This document shows positions 28,334-37,040 of a stretch of 64,000 bases of DNA, piece after piece (position 1 is the first letter of the stretch; every line of letters starts with the position of its first letter). The notes beneath the pieces were generated by a model. It saw only the letters and a program-made list of their open reading frames with translations. It was not told the DNA's origin and searched no databases. The translations under genes were made by a program, and so were the position numbers. This DNA comes from Blastococcus sp. TF02-8 (GTDB lineage Bacteria > Actinomycetota > Actinomycetes > Mycobacteriales > Geodermatophilaceae). Location of the stretch: contig NZ_QOHK01000011.1 in NCBI RefSeq assembly GCF_003319175.1, forward strand, positions 33,562 through 97,561, written 5' to 3'.

Positions 28334-30058
28334 TCAGGGAACGGGCAGGGCCAGCGCCGCGGTGGCGACGGCATCGACGGCCGCGGCGTCCCCCGCTCGC
28401 GCCGGGTCCGACCAGGAGCTCTCGACGATGGTGACCGTCGGCCCCGAGATCGCACTGGCGTACTCGGCCGACGTCAGCCTGTCCGGAGCGCCGTCGTAGG
28501 TGATGCCCTCGCGCAGCAGGTCGCTGACGTTGCCGCTGCCGTTGCTGTCGGCCAGCGCGCGCAGGCGCCGCGCGGTCGCCGGATCGGCCATCGTCACCCG
28601 TGACACGGAGACCACCACCGGAGCGCCCTCCACGCTGGCCGAGTACAGCGCCCGGGAGAGACCGACGCAGTCGGTGGTCTCCAGGAAGGCGGCCACCTCG
28701 CCGTAGGCGTGCCCGGCGCAGGTGTCGTCGGTCTGCACCCGCTCGACGGTGAACCGGGTGCCCCCGGCCACCGCCACGTCGCCGGGCACGGGCCCGGCCG
28801 GCGTCGTGGGACCGGCCGTGGCGTCGCCGCCGTCGGGACCACCCCGGCCGTCGCCGGAGAACGCGAGCCAGGCCCCGAGCACGCAGACGAGGACCACCGC
28901 GGCGACGGCGGCGGCCACGAGCGCCCACCGCCGTCGATCGGTCGGGCCCCGGTCACCCGGTTCCTCGCCCCGTCCCGAGGGCATCGGACCCCACGCCGGG
29001 GAGAGCGGCGGTCGCTGCGGGGGCTCGGCCGGGGGCGCGACGACCGGCTGCACCGCGGTCCGCACCGGAGCGGGGGCGGCGGCCGGCGGCGCGGGATCGG
29101 CAGGCGCGGCGCCGAACAGGCCGCCGATCCCCGCGTCCGCACCCGGCGGCGACGCCGGGCCGTCGACCGCCACGGTGTCCCGTTGGCCGGTCAGGTGCGC
29201 CGCCTGGGTCGGGGGCGCCGCGGCGGAGACCGCGGCGGCGTTGGCCGAGGCGACCGACGCCGCCACGGCTCGGGCGACGGCCGTGGCGCTGAGCGGGTCG
29301 GCGCCGTCCTGGACCGGCTCCCCGTCGGGTGTCGAGGGGGCCGAGGGGTCGGCCAGCAGCGGTGAGGCGGCCATGGCGGCCGGCGTGAGCAGCTGCGGTC
29401 GCCGCAGCACGTAGGGCGAGTAGGGGAAGGACTCCCCGTTGAGCTCCTCCACGGTGGGTCCGCGGCCGGGCAGCTCCAGGGCCAGGAGGGCCGCGCGGAC
29501 GTCGGCCGTCGTCCAGAGCCGGGGGTTGTCGACCCCGGCGTGCCGGCTGGCGCGGGCGATGGCCAGCAGCAGCGACCGGGGGTCGAGGGTGGCGACGTGG
29601 TCGCCCTCACCCAGGTCGCCGTCGGCGGGGACCAGGCCGGTGACCTCGCCGACCAGGACGGTCAACCGGGCGATCCGGCCGGGCTCGAGCCCGGCGCGGC
29701 GCAGCTTCATCGCGGTGTCCATGCCGGCGCGCATCAGGCCGTCCAGCGGGCTGGATCCACCGCCGGCCAGCTGCAGCACCTGGGTGGGGCCGCCCTCGGG
29801 GCCGATGCTCCACGAGCCCTCCGGCGTGGCGGTCACGACGCCGGACTGGCGGAGGACCTCCACGACGCGGATGACGGCGATCCCTTCCGGGACCATCAGC
29901 ACGGCATCGGACTGACGTCGTCCGAGCGGGCCGTCCACGAGGGGCACGGACGCGACGACGGCCGCGCGCACCGAGGCACCGGTGTCCCACCGCGAGAGCT
30001 CGCCGAAGAAGGCGCGCTCCCCCGCCGTCTGCAGCGGCTCGGGGGTCAGGACCAGCAC
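28334..30058 (-). CDS. Single-pass membrane protein with Pro-rich linker, unknown function
   Basis: 574 residues. An N-terminal domain of about 220 residues has no signal peptide (GELSRWDTGASVRAAVVASV is a distinctive early stretch); an Ala/Pro-rich linker of about 150 follows. One membrane segment at about residues 382-402 leads to an outer domain of about 160 with two Cys (DDTCAG and TTDCVG) that could form a disulfide. I do not recognise either domain. GTG 30058 has GGAGGA upstream. It faces the TetR gene tail to tail. Confidence 0.75.
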   Translation of the reverse strand: MLVLTPEPLQTAGERAFFGELSRWDTGASVRAAVVASVPLVDGPLGRRQSDAVLMVPEGIAVIRVVEVLRQSGVVTATPEGSWSIGPEGGPTQVLQLAGGGSSPLDGLMRAGMDTAMKLRRAGLEPGRIARLTVLVGEVTGLVPADGDLGEGDHVATLDPRSLLLAIARASRHAGVDNPRLWTTADVRAALLALELPGRGPTVEELNGESFPYSPYVLRRPQLLTPAAMAASPLLADPSAPSTPDGEPVQDGADPLSATAVARAVAASVASANAAAVSAAAPPTQAAHLTGQRDTVAVDGPASPPGADAGIGGLFGAAPADPAPPAAAPAPVRTAVQPVVAPPAEPPQRPPLSPAWGPMPSGRGEEPGDRGPTDRRRWALVAAAVAAVVLVCVLGAWLAFSGDGRGGPDGGDATAGPTTPAGPVPGDVAVAGGTRFTVERVQTDDTCAGHAYGEVAAFLETTDCVGLSRALYSASVEGAPVVVSVSRVTMADPATARRLRALADSNGSGNVSDLLREGITYDGAPDRLTSAEYASAISGPTVTIVESSWSDPARAGDAAAVDAVATAALALPVP

Positions 30059-30212
30059 GACGTCCTCCGGGCGATCGGGTACGCGGTCGCAGGCCGACGC
30101 CCGTCCGGAGGGGCGTGGAAGCCGATCCGGTGGGCGCCCCCCGTGACGCAGCCGGGTTCGACGCTACGTCATCGGGGACGGCTCTCCGGCGTTCCGCGCC
30201 GGGCGCGGCGGG

Positions 30213-31397
30213 TCAGACGGAAGCGCGCTCCGGCCGGGCCACCGACTCGTCGGCGACCCGCCACCGGGTCAGCCAGGCGCTGCGCGCCAGCAGGTCGACC
30301 ACCGTCCACGCCAGGGCGAAGCCGACGGCGACGGGCAGCCCGGACCACCAGTTCCACGGCGGCAGGAGACCGAGGGACTCCAGCGGGAAGGCCGCCCCGT
30401 AGACCGCGCCGGTCACCACCAGCCCGGCGGCCCAGCCCGGGACCTCCCGGGTGACGGCGAGGTCGACGAGCACCGCACCGAGGATCAGCACGACCGGCAG
30501 CACCGAGGGCGGGAAGCCCATGGCGACCAGGCCGAGCCACATCACGCCGCGGTAGCCGAGGTACACGACCGCGATCGTCGTCGCCGTCCAGCGCAGGCCG
30601 ACGACCTTGCGGGCGACCAGCAGCGAGAGCAGCCCGGCGCACACCAGCCAGGTCGGGTGCACCCATGACGGCACCGGCAGCATGAACATGGTCGGGGTCT
30701 GCCCCTGCGAGGCGGCGAAGTCCAGCAGCGAGGGCTCGGCCGTCGTGCGCCCCGCCCGGTAGGCCTCCAGGGACAGCACCCCGTACTCCTGGTGCTGGTT
30801 GGGGAAGACGACGTTCTCCACGAAGAACAGCCACAGGCCCAGCGAGACCAGGTCGCGGAGCCGGCCGGGCGCGGCGTACAGCCACCAGCCGCGCAGCGCG
30901 CCGGCCAGCATGATCGCCGTGCCCAGGTACAGCAGCGCGTGGCTGGGACTCCAGCTGGTGATGTCCAGGCCGTTGATGCGGTGGTTGACGATGTCGACCG
31001 GGATCGCGACGAGGAAGGTCCCGATGCCGACCTGCATCAGCCGCAGCGCCCGGCGGTCGACGCCGTACCCGCTGTAGCTGTGGAAGAGCACCAGCACGAC
31101 GACGACGGCGGTGCCCACGGTGTTGAGCAGGTGCGGGGGCGCCAGGTCGTCACGCAACCACTTGAAGTGCCACGAGACGTCCCACGACGAGCCCAGCATC
31201 TTGAGCAGGAAGGCGCCGAGCCAGGCGGTGTAGATCCACCGCAGCTCCGTCTGGTCGGTGGGACGCCCGGGGCGACCCGGCGTCATGTACGCCGCCCAGA
31301 GCCAGCGGAGCAGGGCCACCGGGTGGGCCAGACCGGCGCGGAGCGTGCCCGGGGCCTGGGGGACGGAGGTCGCGGCGGGCGCGGGTGCAGTCGACAC
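30213..31397 (-). CDS. Polytopic membrane protein, unknown function
   Basis: 394 residues with about nine hydrophobic segments. Distinctive loops are SWDVSWHFKWLRDD, NHRINGLDITSWSPSHALLY and NVVFPNQHQEYG, with conserved-looking His and Trp residues near membrane ends, as in some haem- or metal-linked membrane proteins. No family assignment is safe. GTG 31397 is preceded by AGGAAG. It is divergent from orn; the upstream neighbour on the same strand is tRNA-side DNA, so it is probably transcribed alone. Confidence 0.75.
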   Translation of the reverse strand: MSTAPAPAATSVPQAPGTLRAGLAHPVALLRWLWAAYMTPGRPGRPTDQTELRWIYTAWLGAFLLKMLGSSWDVSWHFKWLRDDLAPPHLLNTVGTAVVVVLVLFHSYSGYGVDRRALRLMQVGIGTFLVAIPVDIVNHRINGLDITSWSPSHALLYLGTAIMLAGALRGWWLYAAPGRLRDLVSLGLWLFFVENVVFPNQHQEYGVLSLEAYRAGRTTAEPSLLDFAASQGQTPTMFMLPVPSWVHPTWLVCAGLLSLLVARKVVGLRWTATTIAVVYLGYRGVMWLGLVAMGFPPSVLPVVLILGAVLVDLAVTREVPGWAAGLVVTGAVYGAAFPLESLGLLPPWNWWSGLPVAVGFALAWTVVDLLARSAWLTRWRVADESVARPERASV

Positions 31398-31540
31398 GGG
31401 AATGCTTCCTGACGTGGGTCGTTCCGGCGACCCTAGCCGTGATCCCGGTCATTGCCGAGGCCTTCGGCCCGCGTCGCGGGGTGCGATGCGCCAGCGCGCG
31501 GACACGTGGGGTGAGCGGGGCAGGAGCAACACGCGGTGCG

Positions 31541-31546
31541 TACTGT
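31541..31546 (+). promoter_or_regulatory. -10 element (TACTGT) of orn
   Basis: TACTGT ends 8 bases before GTG 31555, without a ribosome site, so orn is probably translated from a leaderless message. Confidence 0.5.
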
Positions 31547-31554
31547 GAGCCGAC

Positions 31555-32202
31555 GTGGCGGAGAGCGCGGGACACCTGGTCTGGATCGACTGCGAGATGA
31601 CCGGCCTGGACCTCACCAAGGACAAGCTCATCGAGGTCGCGGTGCTGATCACCGACTCCGAGCTCAACGTCCTGGACGCGGGGCTGGACCTGATCATCTC
31701 CGCCGACGACGCCGACCTCGACGGCATGACCGACTTCGTCAAGGAGATGCACGCCAAGTCCGGGCTCACCGACGAGGTCCGCGCCGCGACGCTCACCGTC
31801 GCCGAGGCTGAGCAGCAGATCCTCGCCTACGTGAAGCGCTTCGTCCCCGAGCGCCGGACGGCGCCGCTGTGCGGCAACTCGATCGGCACCGACCGCGGCT
31901 TCCTCGCCCGCGACATGCCCGAGCTCGACGACCACCTGCACTACCGGATGGTCGACGTCTCCTCGGTCAAGGAGCTGGCGCGGCGCTGGTTCCCCCGCGT
32001 GTACTTCGCCCAGCCGGCGAAGGGGCTCGCCCACCGCGCGCTGGCCGACATCATCGAGTCGGTGCGGGAGCTGGCCTACTACCGCAAGACCCTGTTCGTG
32101 CCGGCGCCCGGCCCGAACAGCGATCAGGCGAAGAGCGCCGCGGAGCAGGTCGTGGGCTCGTTCGGCGCGTTGCTGACCGACGGCGACCCCGGCTCCGCCT
32201 GA
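31555..32202 (+). CDS. orn: Oligoribonuclease
   Basis: 215 residues, a DEDDh 3'-5' exonuclease that degrades 2-5 nt RNA to mononucleotides and finishes pGpG breakdown after c-di-GMP hydrolysis. The acidic residues are in VWIDCEMTGLD (residues 9-19) and CGNSIGTDRGFL, and the His/Asp of exo III in HRALADI. The link with the EAL protein at 4362 is functional only. Next to it on the same strand lies tRNA-His, an arrangement common in actinobacteria. Confidence 0.97.
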   Translation: MAESAGHLVWIDCEMTGLDLTKDKLIEVAVLITDSELNVLDAGLDLIISADDADLDGMTDFVKEMHAKSGLTDEVRAATLTVAEAEQQILAYVKRFVPERRTAPLCGNSIGTDRGFLARDMPELDDHLHYRMVDVSSVKELARRWFPRVYFAQPAKGLAHRALADIIESVRELAYYRKTLFVPAPGPNSDQAKSAAEQVVGSFGALLTDGDPGSA

Positions 32203-32291
32203 CCCCTCCCGGTCCCCTCGGCGGGGCGCCGACCGGCCTCCGGTATCGTTGCTCCGTTCCCTCCGGGCGCTCGCGCCCGGGTGGAGACGCG

Positions 32292-32367
32292 GTGGGTGTA
32301 GCTCAGCTGGTAGAGCACCAGGTTGTGATCCTGGGTGTCGCGGGTTCGAGCCCCGTCACTCACCCCA
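32292..32367 (+). tRNA. tRNA-His (anticodon GTG)
   Basis: A 76-base cloverleaf. The acceptor stem GTGGGTG pairs with CACTCAC (one G-T), the D arm has TAGCTCAGCTGGTAGAGC, the anticodon loop is TTGTGAT with GTG, and the T arm is CGGGTTCGAGCCCCG. The discriminator C73 at 32364 can pair with the extra G-1 encoded at 32291, the identity mark of tRNA-His. CCA is encoded. Confidence 0.97.
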
Positions 32368-32370
32368 CGT

Positions 32371-32404
32371 GGAGGCCCTGGTCGGTTCGCCGACCGGGGC
32401 CTCC
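32371..32404 (+). terminator. Terminator of tRNA-His
   Basis: GGAGGCCCTGGTCGG pairs with CCGACCGGGGCCTCC (one G-T wobble) across a TTCG tetraloop, 3 bases after the tRNA. A very stable structure that also lies just beyond the stop of the convergent MarR gene. Confidence 0.85.
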
Positions 32405-32421
32405 GTCCGTTCCAGCCCGGA

Positions 32422-32877
32422 TCAGGTGGCGTCAGCGCCACCGCTCGGGCCGGGGACGAAGGCCTCGAGCGCGGACGCCACCGCGTCCGCGCGCTCGGCA
32501 GGCAGGTTCGCGATCACGGACCTGATGCGCGACAGGCGCAGGTCGTCGTACCGGTCCAGCGTCGCCTCGCCCAGGTCGCTCAGCCACAGGCTGAGCTCTC
32601 GGCCGCTCGTCGTGGAGGTCCGCTTGTCGACGAGGCCGGCTGCCACGAGGCGGTCGACGAGCCGACTGGTGACCGAGACCGAGACGCCCATGCCACGGGC
32701 GAGTTCACCGAGGTTGACCCCGGGCTGCTGGTGGAGCAGCGTCACCGCCCGGAGCTGGACGGCGGAGACCGTGCCGATCTCGTCGGCGGCCTCCATGGAC
32801 ACCCCCATCGCGAGACGCAGAGCGCCGAGCAGCACCTGGTCCGACGGCGCCCGCGACTGGGCCCCCTGCTCCGTCAT
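32422..32877 (-). CDS. MarR family transcriptional regulator
   Basis: 151 residues with the winged-helix layout of MarR: SAVQLRAVTLLHQQPGVNLG, then the recognition helix region MGVSVSVTSRLVDRLVAAGL and the wing DKRTSTTSGRELSLWL. It likely binds as a dimer to palindromes and releases on a small ligand or oxidant. ATG 32877 is preceded by GGGAGGG. Two 14-bp palindromes lie in the 178 bp between it and the divergent ZIP unit, and a third lies before the glucose dehydrogenase operon. Confidence 0.9.
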   Translation of the reverse strand: MTEQGAQSRAPSDQVLLGALRLAMGVSMEAADEIGTVSAVQLRAVTLLHQQPGVNLGELARGMGVSVSVTSRLVDRLVAAGLVDKRTSTTSGRELSLWLSDLGEATLDRYDDLRLSRIRSVIANLPAERADAVASALEAFVPGPSGGADAT

Positions 32878-32944
32878 CGGGCGCCCTCCCGGCTCCTGGC
32901 CCCGCCGGGTGTCCCCTGCGCACACCCTCGACGGTGTCTCGATC

Positions 32945-32958
32945 TTGTCATACGGCAA
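32945..32958. promoter_or_regulatory. Candidate MarR operator 1
   Basis: TTGTCATACGGCAA, an imperfect palindrome 67 bp upstream of the marR start. It shares the pattern TTGYYNTAYGRCAA with the sites at 33024 and 38153. Confidence 0.55.
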
Positions 32959-33023
32959 CCGTGCCGGGGCAGCATCGGACCGAGCGACCGCGGAGAGGCG
33001 GGCCGACCCTCGGCATGCAATTC

Positions 33024-33037
33024 TTGTCCTACGACAA
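33024..33037. promoter_or_regulatory. Candidate MarR operator 2
   Basis: TTGTCCTACGACAA, the best palindrome of the three (TTGTC-N4-GACAA), 18 bp upstream of GTG 33056. A bound protein here would cover the start of the small gene and ZIP transcript. Confidence 0.6.
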
Positions 33038-33055
33038 CTGTGCCGAGGAGTTGCA

Positions 33056-33325
33056 GTGCCGATCCGGCTCACCACCCGCCTCCGGGGGCCGCTCTGCGGT
33101 GACGCCCCCGTGCTCGGCACATCCGTCGCCGGGCTCGATCCCGTGCCGCAGGTGGCCCTCGTCCCGGTGACGACCTCCCGGCCCTGCACCGGCAGGCTGC
33201 TGCTCGCGGACGACGTGTTCGCACGCGAACGATCCGACGTCGCCTGCGTCCTCCGACGAGGGGGGACCGCCCCCTCCTCCGCAGCCACATCCGGCGCGGA
33301 GCGGCCTCGGGTCGGTGGGACCTGA
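33056..33325 (+). CDS. Small basic protein upstream of the ZIP-like transporter
   Basis: 89 residues (MPIRLTTRLRGPLCGDAPVL and on), too short to recognise. It is rich in Arg, Pro and Val and has two to three Cys (LCGDAP, RPCTG, VACVLRR). Support: GAGGAG spaced well before GTG 33056, TGATG overlap with the transporter start, and position right behind the MarR operator. It could be a leader peptide or a small regulator of the transporter. No function can be given. Confidence 0.5.
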   Translation: MPIRLTTRLRGPLCGDAPVLGTSVAGLDPVPQVALVPVTTSRPCTGRLLLADDVFARERSDVACVLRRGGTAPSSAATSGAERPRVGGT

Positions 33326-34014
33326 TGCTCCGGATCCTGCTCTTCGCGGTCGGCGCGTCGCTGCCCCTGTTCCTGGGTGCGGCGCTCGGCGTCGTGTGGT
33401 CCCCACCCCGCAAGCTGCTCGGCATCCTGATGGTATTCGCGACCGGGGCCCTGCTGAGTGCCGTTGCCTACGAACTGTTCCTCGAGAGCCAGTCGATGAC
33501 CGGCACCCTCGGCGCGGCGGTGGGCTTCGCGGGGGGCGCGGCCACGTTCGTGCTCGCCGACACCCTCATCGACCACTGGAACCGTGCCAGCGGCGGAGTG
33601 GGCTTCGCCCTTCTCGCGGGCACCACGATGGACGGCCTGCCGGAGAACGCTGCGCTCGGGGTGACCTTGACCGAGGGAGGCAGCATCGCTCTGCTCGCGG
33701 CGATCTTCATCTCCAACTTCCCGGAGTCCCTCGGTGGCGCGGTGCAGATGCGGCAGCACGGACGCAGCAGGCGGTCGGTGCTGATCATCTGGGCGGTCGC
33801 GACCGTCGCCCTGGCCGCGGCGGTCGTCGCCGGGCGCTGGCTCCTGGCACCCCTGGGCACGGGCGCCGTCGCGGTTCCGCTGGCCTTCGCCGGCGGTGCC
33901 GTGCTGGCATCGGTCGTCGACGCCCTCGCCCCGGAGGCCTTCCGCGAGGGCGGTCCCCTCATTGCCCTGGCCAGCGCCGCGGGCTTCATCGCCGACTTCA
34001 CCCTGGGGCACTGA
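33325..34014 (+). CDS. ZIP family metal transporter-like protein
   Basis: 229 residues with about seven hydrophobic segments. The metal-binding helix pair of ZIP proteins (HN-x-PEG in helix 4, H-x-x-PE in helix 5) appears here as DGLPENAALG and FISNFPESLGG: proline-glutamate pairs are kept but the usual His residues are Asp and Asn. It may carry zinc or another divalent ion with altered preference, or something else. It overlaps the small upstream gene and is divergent from MarR. Confidence 0.75.
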   Translation: MLRILLFAVGASLPLFLGAALGVVWSPPRKLLGILMVFATGALLSAVAYELFLESQSMTGTLGAAVGFAGGAATFVLADTLIDHWNRASGGVGFALLAGTTMDGLPENAALGVTLTEGGSIALLAAIFISNFPESLGGAVQMRQHGRSRRSVLIIWAVATVALAAAVVAGRWLLAPLGTGAVAVPLAFAGGAVLASVVDALAPEAFREGGPLIALASAAGFIADFTLGH

Positions 34015-34078
34015 CGCGGTAGCCCCGGTCAGAGTGCATGCGGGCAGGCGCCCCCGGATCCGCCGCGCTGGTAACGGG

Positions 34079-35080
34079 TCAGCGGCCGGCCCGTCGCCCC
34101 AGCACCAGACAGCCGATGAGCGCGACGGCCGTGGCGACAGTCCCGTGGTGCCGCGACGCCCACAGTTGCGGATCCCAGGAGACGGTGCGCGCGCTGAAGC
34201 GACCGGAGGTCCCGAAGTCGCGGCCGCCGGGCCCGTCCGCCGGGGCGAACAGGTTCGCCGGGGTGTCGGCGCCCCGGGGCTCGTCGGTCTGCTGGGCGGC
34301 GAATCCGGTGCGGGCCAGGTAGCGGTCGAGCAGCCCGGGCGGGACCGCGTTGGCCGCGAGCGTCGCCGCCGTGCTCGAGCCGACCCAGTACTCCCGCCGT
34401 CGAGGGTGGTCTGCGGCGTGGACGACCATGCGCGCGACCATCTCCGGCGAGTAGATGGGCGGCACGGGCTGGGGCATCCGCGGCAGCCGGGACAGCACCC
34501 ACGAGAACTGCGGCGTGTCGACCGCGGGCATCTGCACCATGGTCACGCGCACGTCGCTCCGCTCGTGCAGCAGCTCGCACCGAAGCGCCTCGTGGAATCC
34601 CTGGATCGCGTGCTTGGCGCCGCAGTAGGCGGTCTGCAGCGGAATGCCGCGGTAGGCCAGCGCCGACCCGACGTGCACGATCGTCCCCGCGTTCCGGGCC
34701 TTCATCCGCGGGAGCACGGCCTGGGTGGCGTAGACGTACCCGAGGTAGGTGACCTCCGTCGTGCGACGGAACTCCTCGGGCGAGATCCGGTCGAACGGCG
34801 CGAACACCGACGTGAACGCGACGTTCACCCAGACGTCGATCGGGCCCGCGAGGTCCTCCATGACGCCGACGGCAGTGCGGACGGCGTCCGGGTCGGCGAC
34901 ATCGAGGGGCAGCACGACCGGACGTCCGCCGGCTCGTTCGACCTCCTCGGCCACGCCCCGCAGCCCTTCCTCGCCGCGGGCGATCAGCCCCACCGTGGCA
35001 CCGCGGGCGGCGAAGCGGTGGGCCACCGCACGGCCGATCCCGGCGCTGGCGCCGGTGACGACCACGACCTGTGCGTCCAT
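34079..35080 (-). CDS. Short-chain dehydrogenase with C-terminal membrane anchor
   Basis: 333 residues. TGASAGIGRAVA (residues 9-20) is the cofactor loop, and the catalytic Ser, Tyr and Lys lie in VGSALAYRG and AYCGAKHA. The extra 100 residues at the end finish in a hydrophobic segment (TVATAVALIGCLVLG). ATG 35080 is chosen because AAGGAGAA precedes it. It is the third gene of the glucose dehydrogenase/GH15 operon, 76 bases after GH15. The substrate is unknown. Confidence 0.88.
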   Translation of the reverse strand: MDAQVVVVTGASAGIGRAVAHRFAARGATVGLIARGEEGLRGVAEEVERAGGRPVVLPLDVADPDAVRTAVGVMEDLAGPIDVWVNVAFTSVFAPFDRISPEEFRRTTEVTYLGYVYATQAVLPRMKARNAGTIVHVGSALAYRGIPLQTAYCGAKHAIQGFHEALRCELLHERSDVRVTMVQMPAVDTPQFSWVLSRLPRMPQPVPPIYSPEMVARMVVHAADHPRRREYWVGSSTAATLAANAVPPGLLDRYLARTGFAAQQTDEPRGADTPANLFAPADGPGGRDFGTSGRFSARTVSWDPQLWASRHHGTVATAVALIGCLVLGRRAGR

Positions 35081-35156
35081 CAGCGGTTCTCCTTCGCGTG
35101 GAACGGGTGAGCAGCTGCAGTCCACCGCCGCCCGACGGGCGCCGGGAAGGCGGCGG

Positions 35157-37022
35157 TCACTGCACGACCTGGGTGCCGCCGGCGTCAGCCGGCGATCGGC
35201 CGGTGGACCGCGGGGATGCCTGGGTGTCGTGTGCGGCGCGGGTCCCGCTCAGGTGGCGTGCCGTGTTGACCAGCCCCACCAGGCTGAAGGCCTGCGGGGT
35301 GTTCCCGAGCTGCCGGCCGGAACGGGGGTCGTACTCCTCGGCGAGCAGGCCCACGTCGTTGCGGAGACCGAGCAGCCGGGTGAACAGCTGCTCGGCCTCT
35401 GCTCTCCGGCCGATGCCCGCCAGTGCGTCGGCCAGCCAGAAGCTGCAGGCCAGCAACGCGCCCTCGATCCCGGGCAGCCCGTCCACGCGGCCGTCGGCGT
35501 CCGGCCGGTAGCGCAGCAGGAACCCGTTCTCCGTCAGTTCGCGTTGCACCACCTCGACGGTGCCCACGACCCGCGGGTCCGCCCAGTCGAGGAACCCGAC
35601 ACGAGGGATCAGCAGCAACGCCGCATCCACGCCACGAGAGCCGTAGAACTGGGTGAACGTTCCCCGCTCGGCGTCGAAGCCGTGGGCGCAGACGTCCTCG
35701 TGGATGTCCGCGCGCAGCCGGCGCCACCGGTCGACCGGGCCCTCCACACCGAATCGCTCGACGGCCTGCACCGCGCGATCCACCCCCGCCCACGCCATCA
35801 CCTTCGAGTGGACGAACTGGCGGCGAGGACCGCGCACCTCCCACAGGCTGTTGTCCGGTTGGTCCCAGGAACCTTCGAGGAAGTCGAGCAACGCACGCTG
35901 CAGGTCCCACGCGTCGTCCGACCCCTGCAGTCCGGACGTCCTCGCCAGGTGCAGACCGTCGAGGACCTCGCCCCACACGTCCAGCTGGAACTGCGCCGCC
36001 GCAGCGTTCCCCACGCGCACGGGGGCCGACCCCTCGTACCCGGCCAGCCACCCGATCTCGACCTCCGGCATCCGGCGCGATCCGTCGAGGGCGTACATGA
36101 TCCGCAGGTCCGCCGGATCGCCCGCGACCGCGCGCAGCAGCCAGTCCCGCCACGCCCGCGCCTCCGCGAGGTACCCGGTGCCCAGCAGGGCCTGGAGCGT
36201 GAAGGTCGCATCCCGGAGCCAGCAGAACCGGTAGTCCCAGTTCCGCGGACCGCCGAGCTGCTCGGGGAGGGACGTCGTCGCCGCGGCCAGGATCCCGCCG
36301 GTCGGCGCATAGGTCAGCGCCTTCAGCGTGAGGAGGGCACGCCGGACCGCCTCCGGCCACCGCCCCGCGTAGTCGCAGTGGTCCATCCACCCCGACCAGA
36401 ACTCCAGCGTCTCCTCCAGGGCCGTGCCGGCCTCGGCCTGCCGAGGAACGGGCAGGTGGGAGGGGGCGTAGGTGAGCACGAAGGGAATGCGGTCACCAGC
36501 CGCGACCACGAACTCGGCGGCGATGTGGGGTCTCCGGCCCGGCCCGGGAGCGACGTGCCCCAGTGCGACCGGCGCGTTCACCCACACCGCGTCCGGCCCG
36601 GCCACAGCGGCGACCTGACCATCGATCGTGCGCACCCAGGGCACGACGTGCCCGTAGTCGAACCGGAGCAGCAGCTCCGTGCGCATCGGCACGTGGCCGC
36701 TGACCCCCTCGACCACCCGGACGACGTCGGCCGCCTCACCGCGGGGCGGCATGAAGTCGGTGACGCGCACGGTTCCCGAGTCCGTCTCCCACTCCGTGTC
36801 GAGCACGAGGGTGTCGCCCCGGTAGGACCGGCGCGTGCAGGTACCACCCGACACCGGTGCCAGCAGCCAGCGGCCGGCCCGCTCGTCGTCCAGCAACGCC
36901 GCGAAACATGCGGGCGAGTCGAATCGGGGCAGGCACAGCCAGTCGATGGACCCGTCGCGGCCGACGAGGGCGGCCGTCTGCAGGTCACCGATCAGTCCGT
37001 AGTCCTCGATCCGGCCGACCAT
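35157..37022 (-). CDS. Glycoside hydrolase family 15 protein (trehalase/glucoamylase-like)
   Basis: 621 residues. It opens IEDYGLIGDLQTAALVGRDG and has the N-terminal beta domain with FDSPACFAALLDD, then the (alpha/alpha)6 barrel with NWDYRFCWLRDATFTLQALL and GYEGSAPVRVGNAAAAQFQL. In mycobacteria such proteins are trehalases; others hydrolyse alpha-glucans. It releases glucose, which the upstream gene product could oxidise. No signal peptide, so the substrate is internal. GAGGAGGG precedes the ATG, 18 bases after the dehydrogenase stop. Confidence 0.9.
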   Translation of the reverse strand: MVGRIEDYGLIGDLQTAALVGRDGSIDWLCLPRFDSPACFAALLDDERAGRWLLAPVSGGTCTRRSYRGDTLVLDTEWETDSGTVRVTDFMPPRGEAADVVRVVEGVSGHVPMRTELLLRFDYGHVVPWVRTIDGQVAAVAGPDAVWVNAPVALGHVAPGPGRRPHIAAEFVVAAGDRIPFVLTYAPSHLPVPRQAEAGTALEETLEFWSGWMDHCDYAGRWPEAVRRALLTLKALTYAPTGGILAAATTSLPEQLGGPRNWDYRFCWLRDATFTLQALLGTGYLAEARAWRDWLLRAVAGDPADLRIMYALDGSRRMPEVEIGWLAGYEGSAPVRVGNAAAAQFQLDVWGEVLDGLHLARTSGLQGSDDAWDLQRALLDFLEGSWDQPDNSLWEVRGPRRQFVHSKVMAWAGVDRAVQAVERFGVEGPVDRWRRLRADIHEDVCAHGFDAERGTFTQFYGSRGVDAALLLIPRVGFLDWADPRVVGTVEVVQRELTENGFLLRYRPDADGRVDGLPGIEGALLACSFWLADALAGIGRRAEAEQLFTRLLGLRNDVGLLAEEYDPRSGRQLGNTPQAFSLVGLVNTARHLSGTRAAHDTQASPRSTGRSPADAGGTQVVQ

Positions 37023-37040
37023 GGTTGCCCTCCTCGGCGA

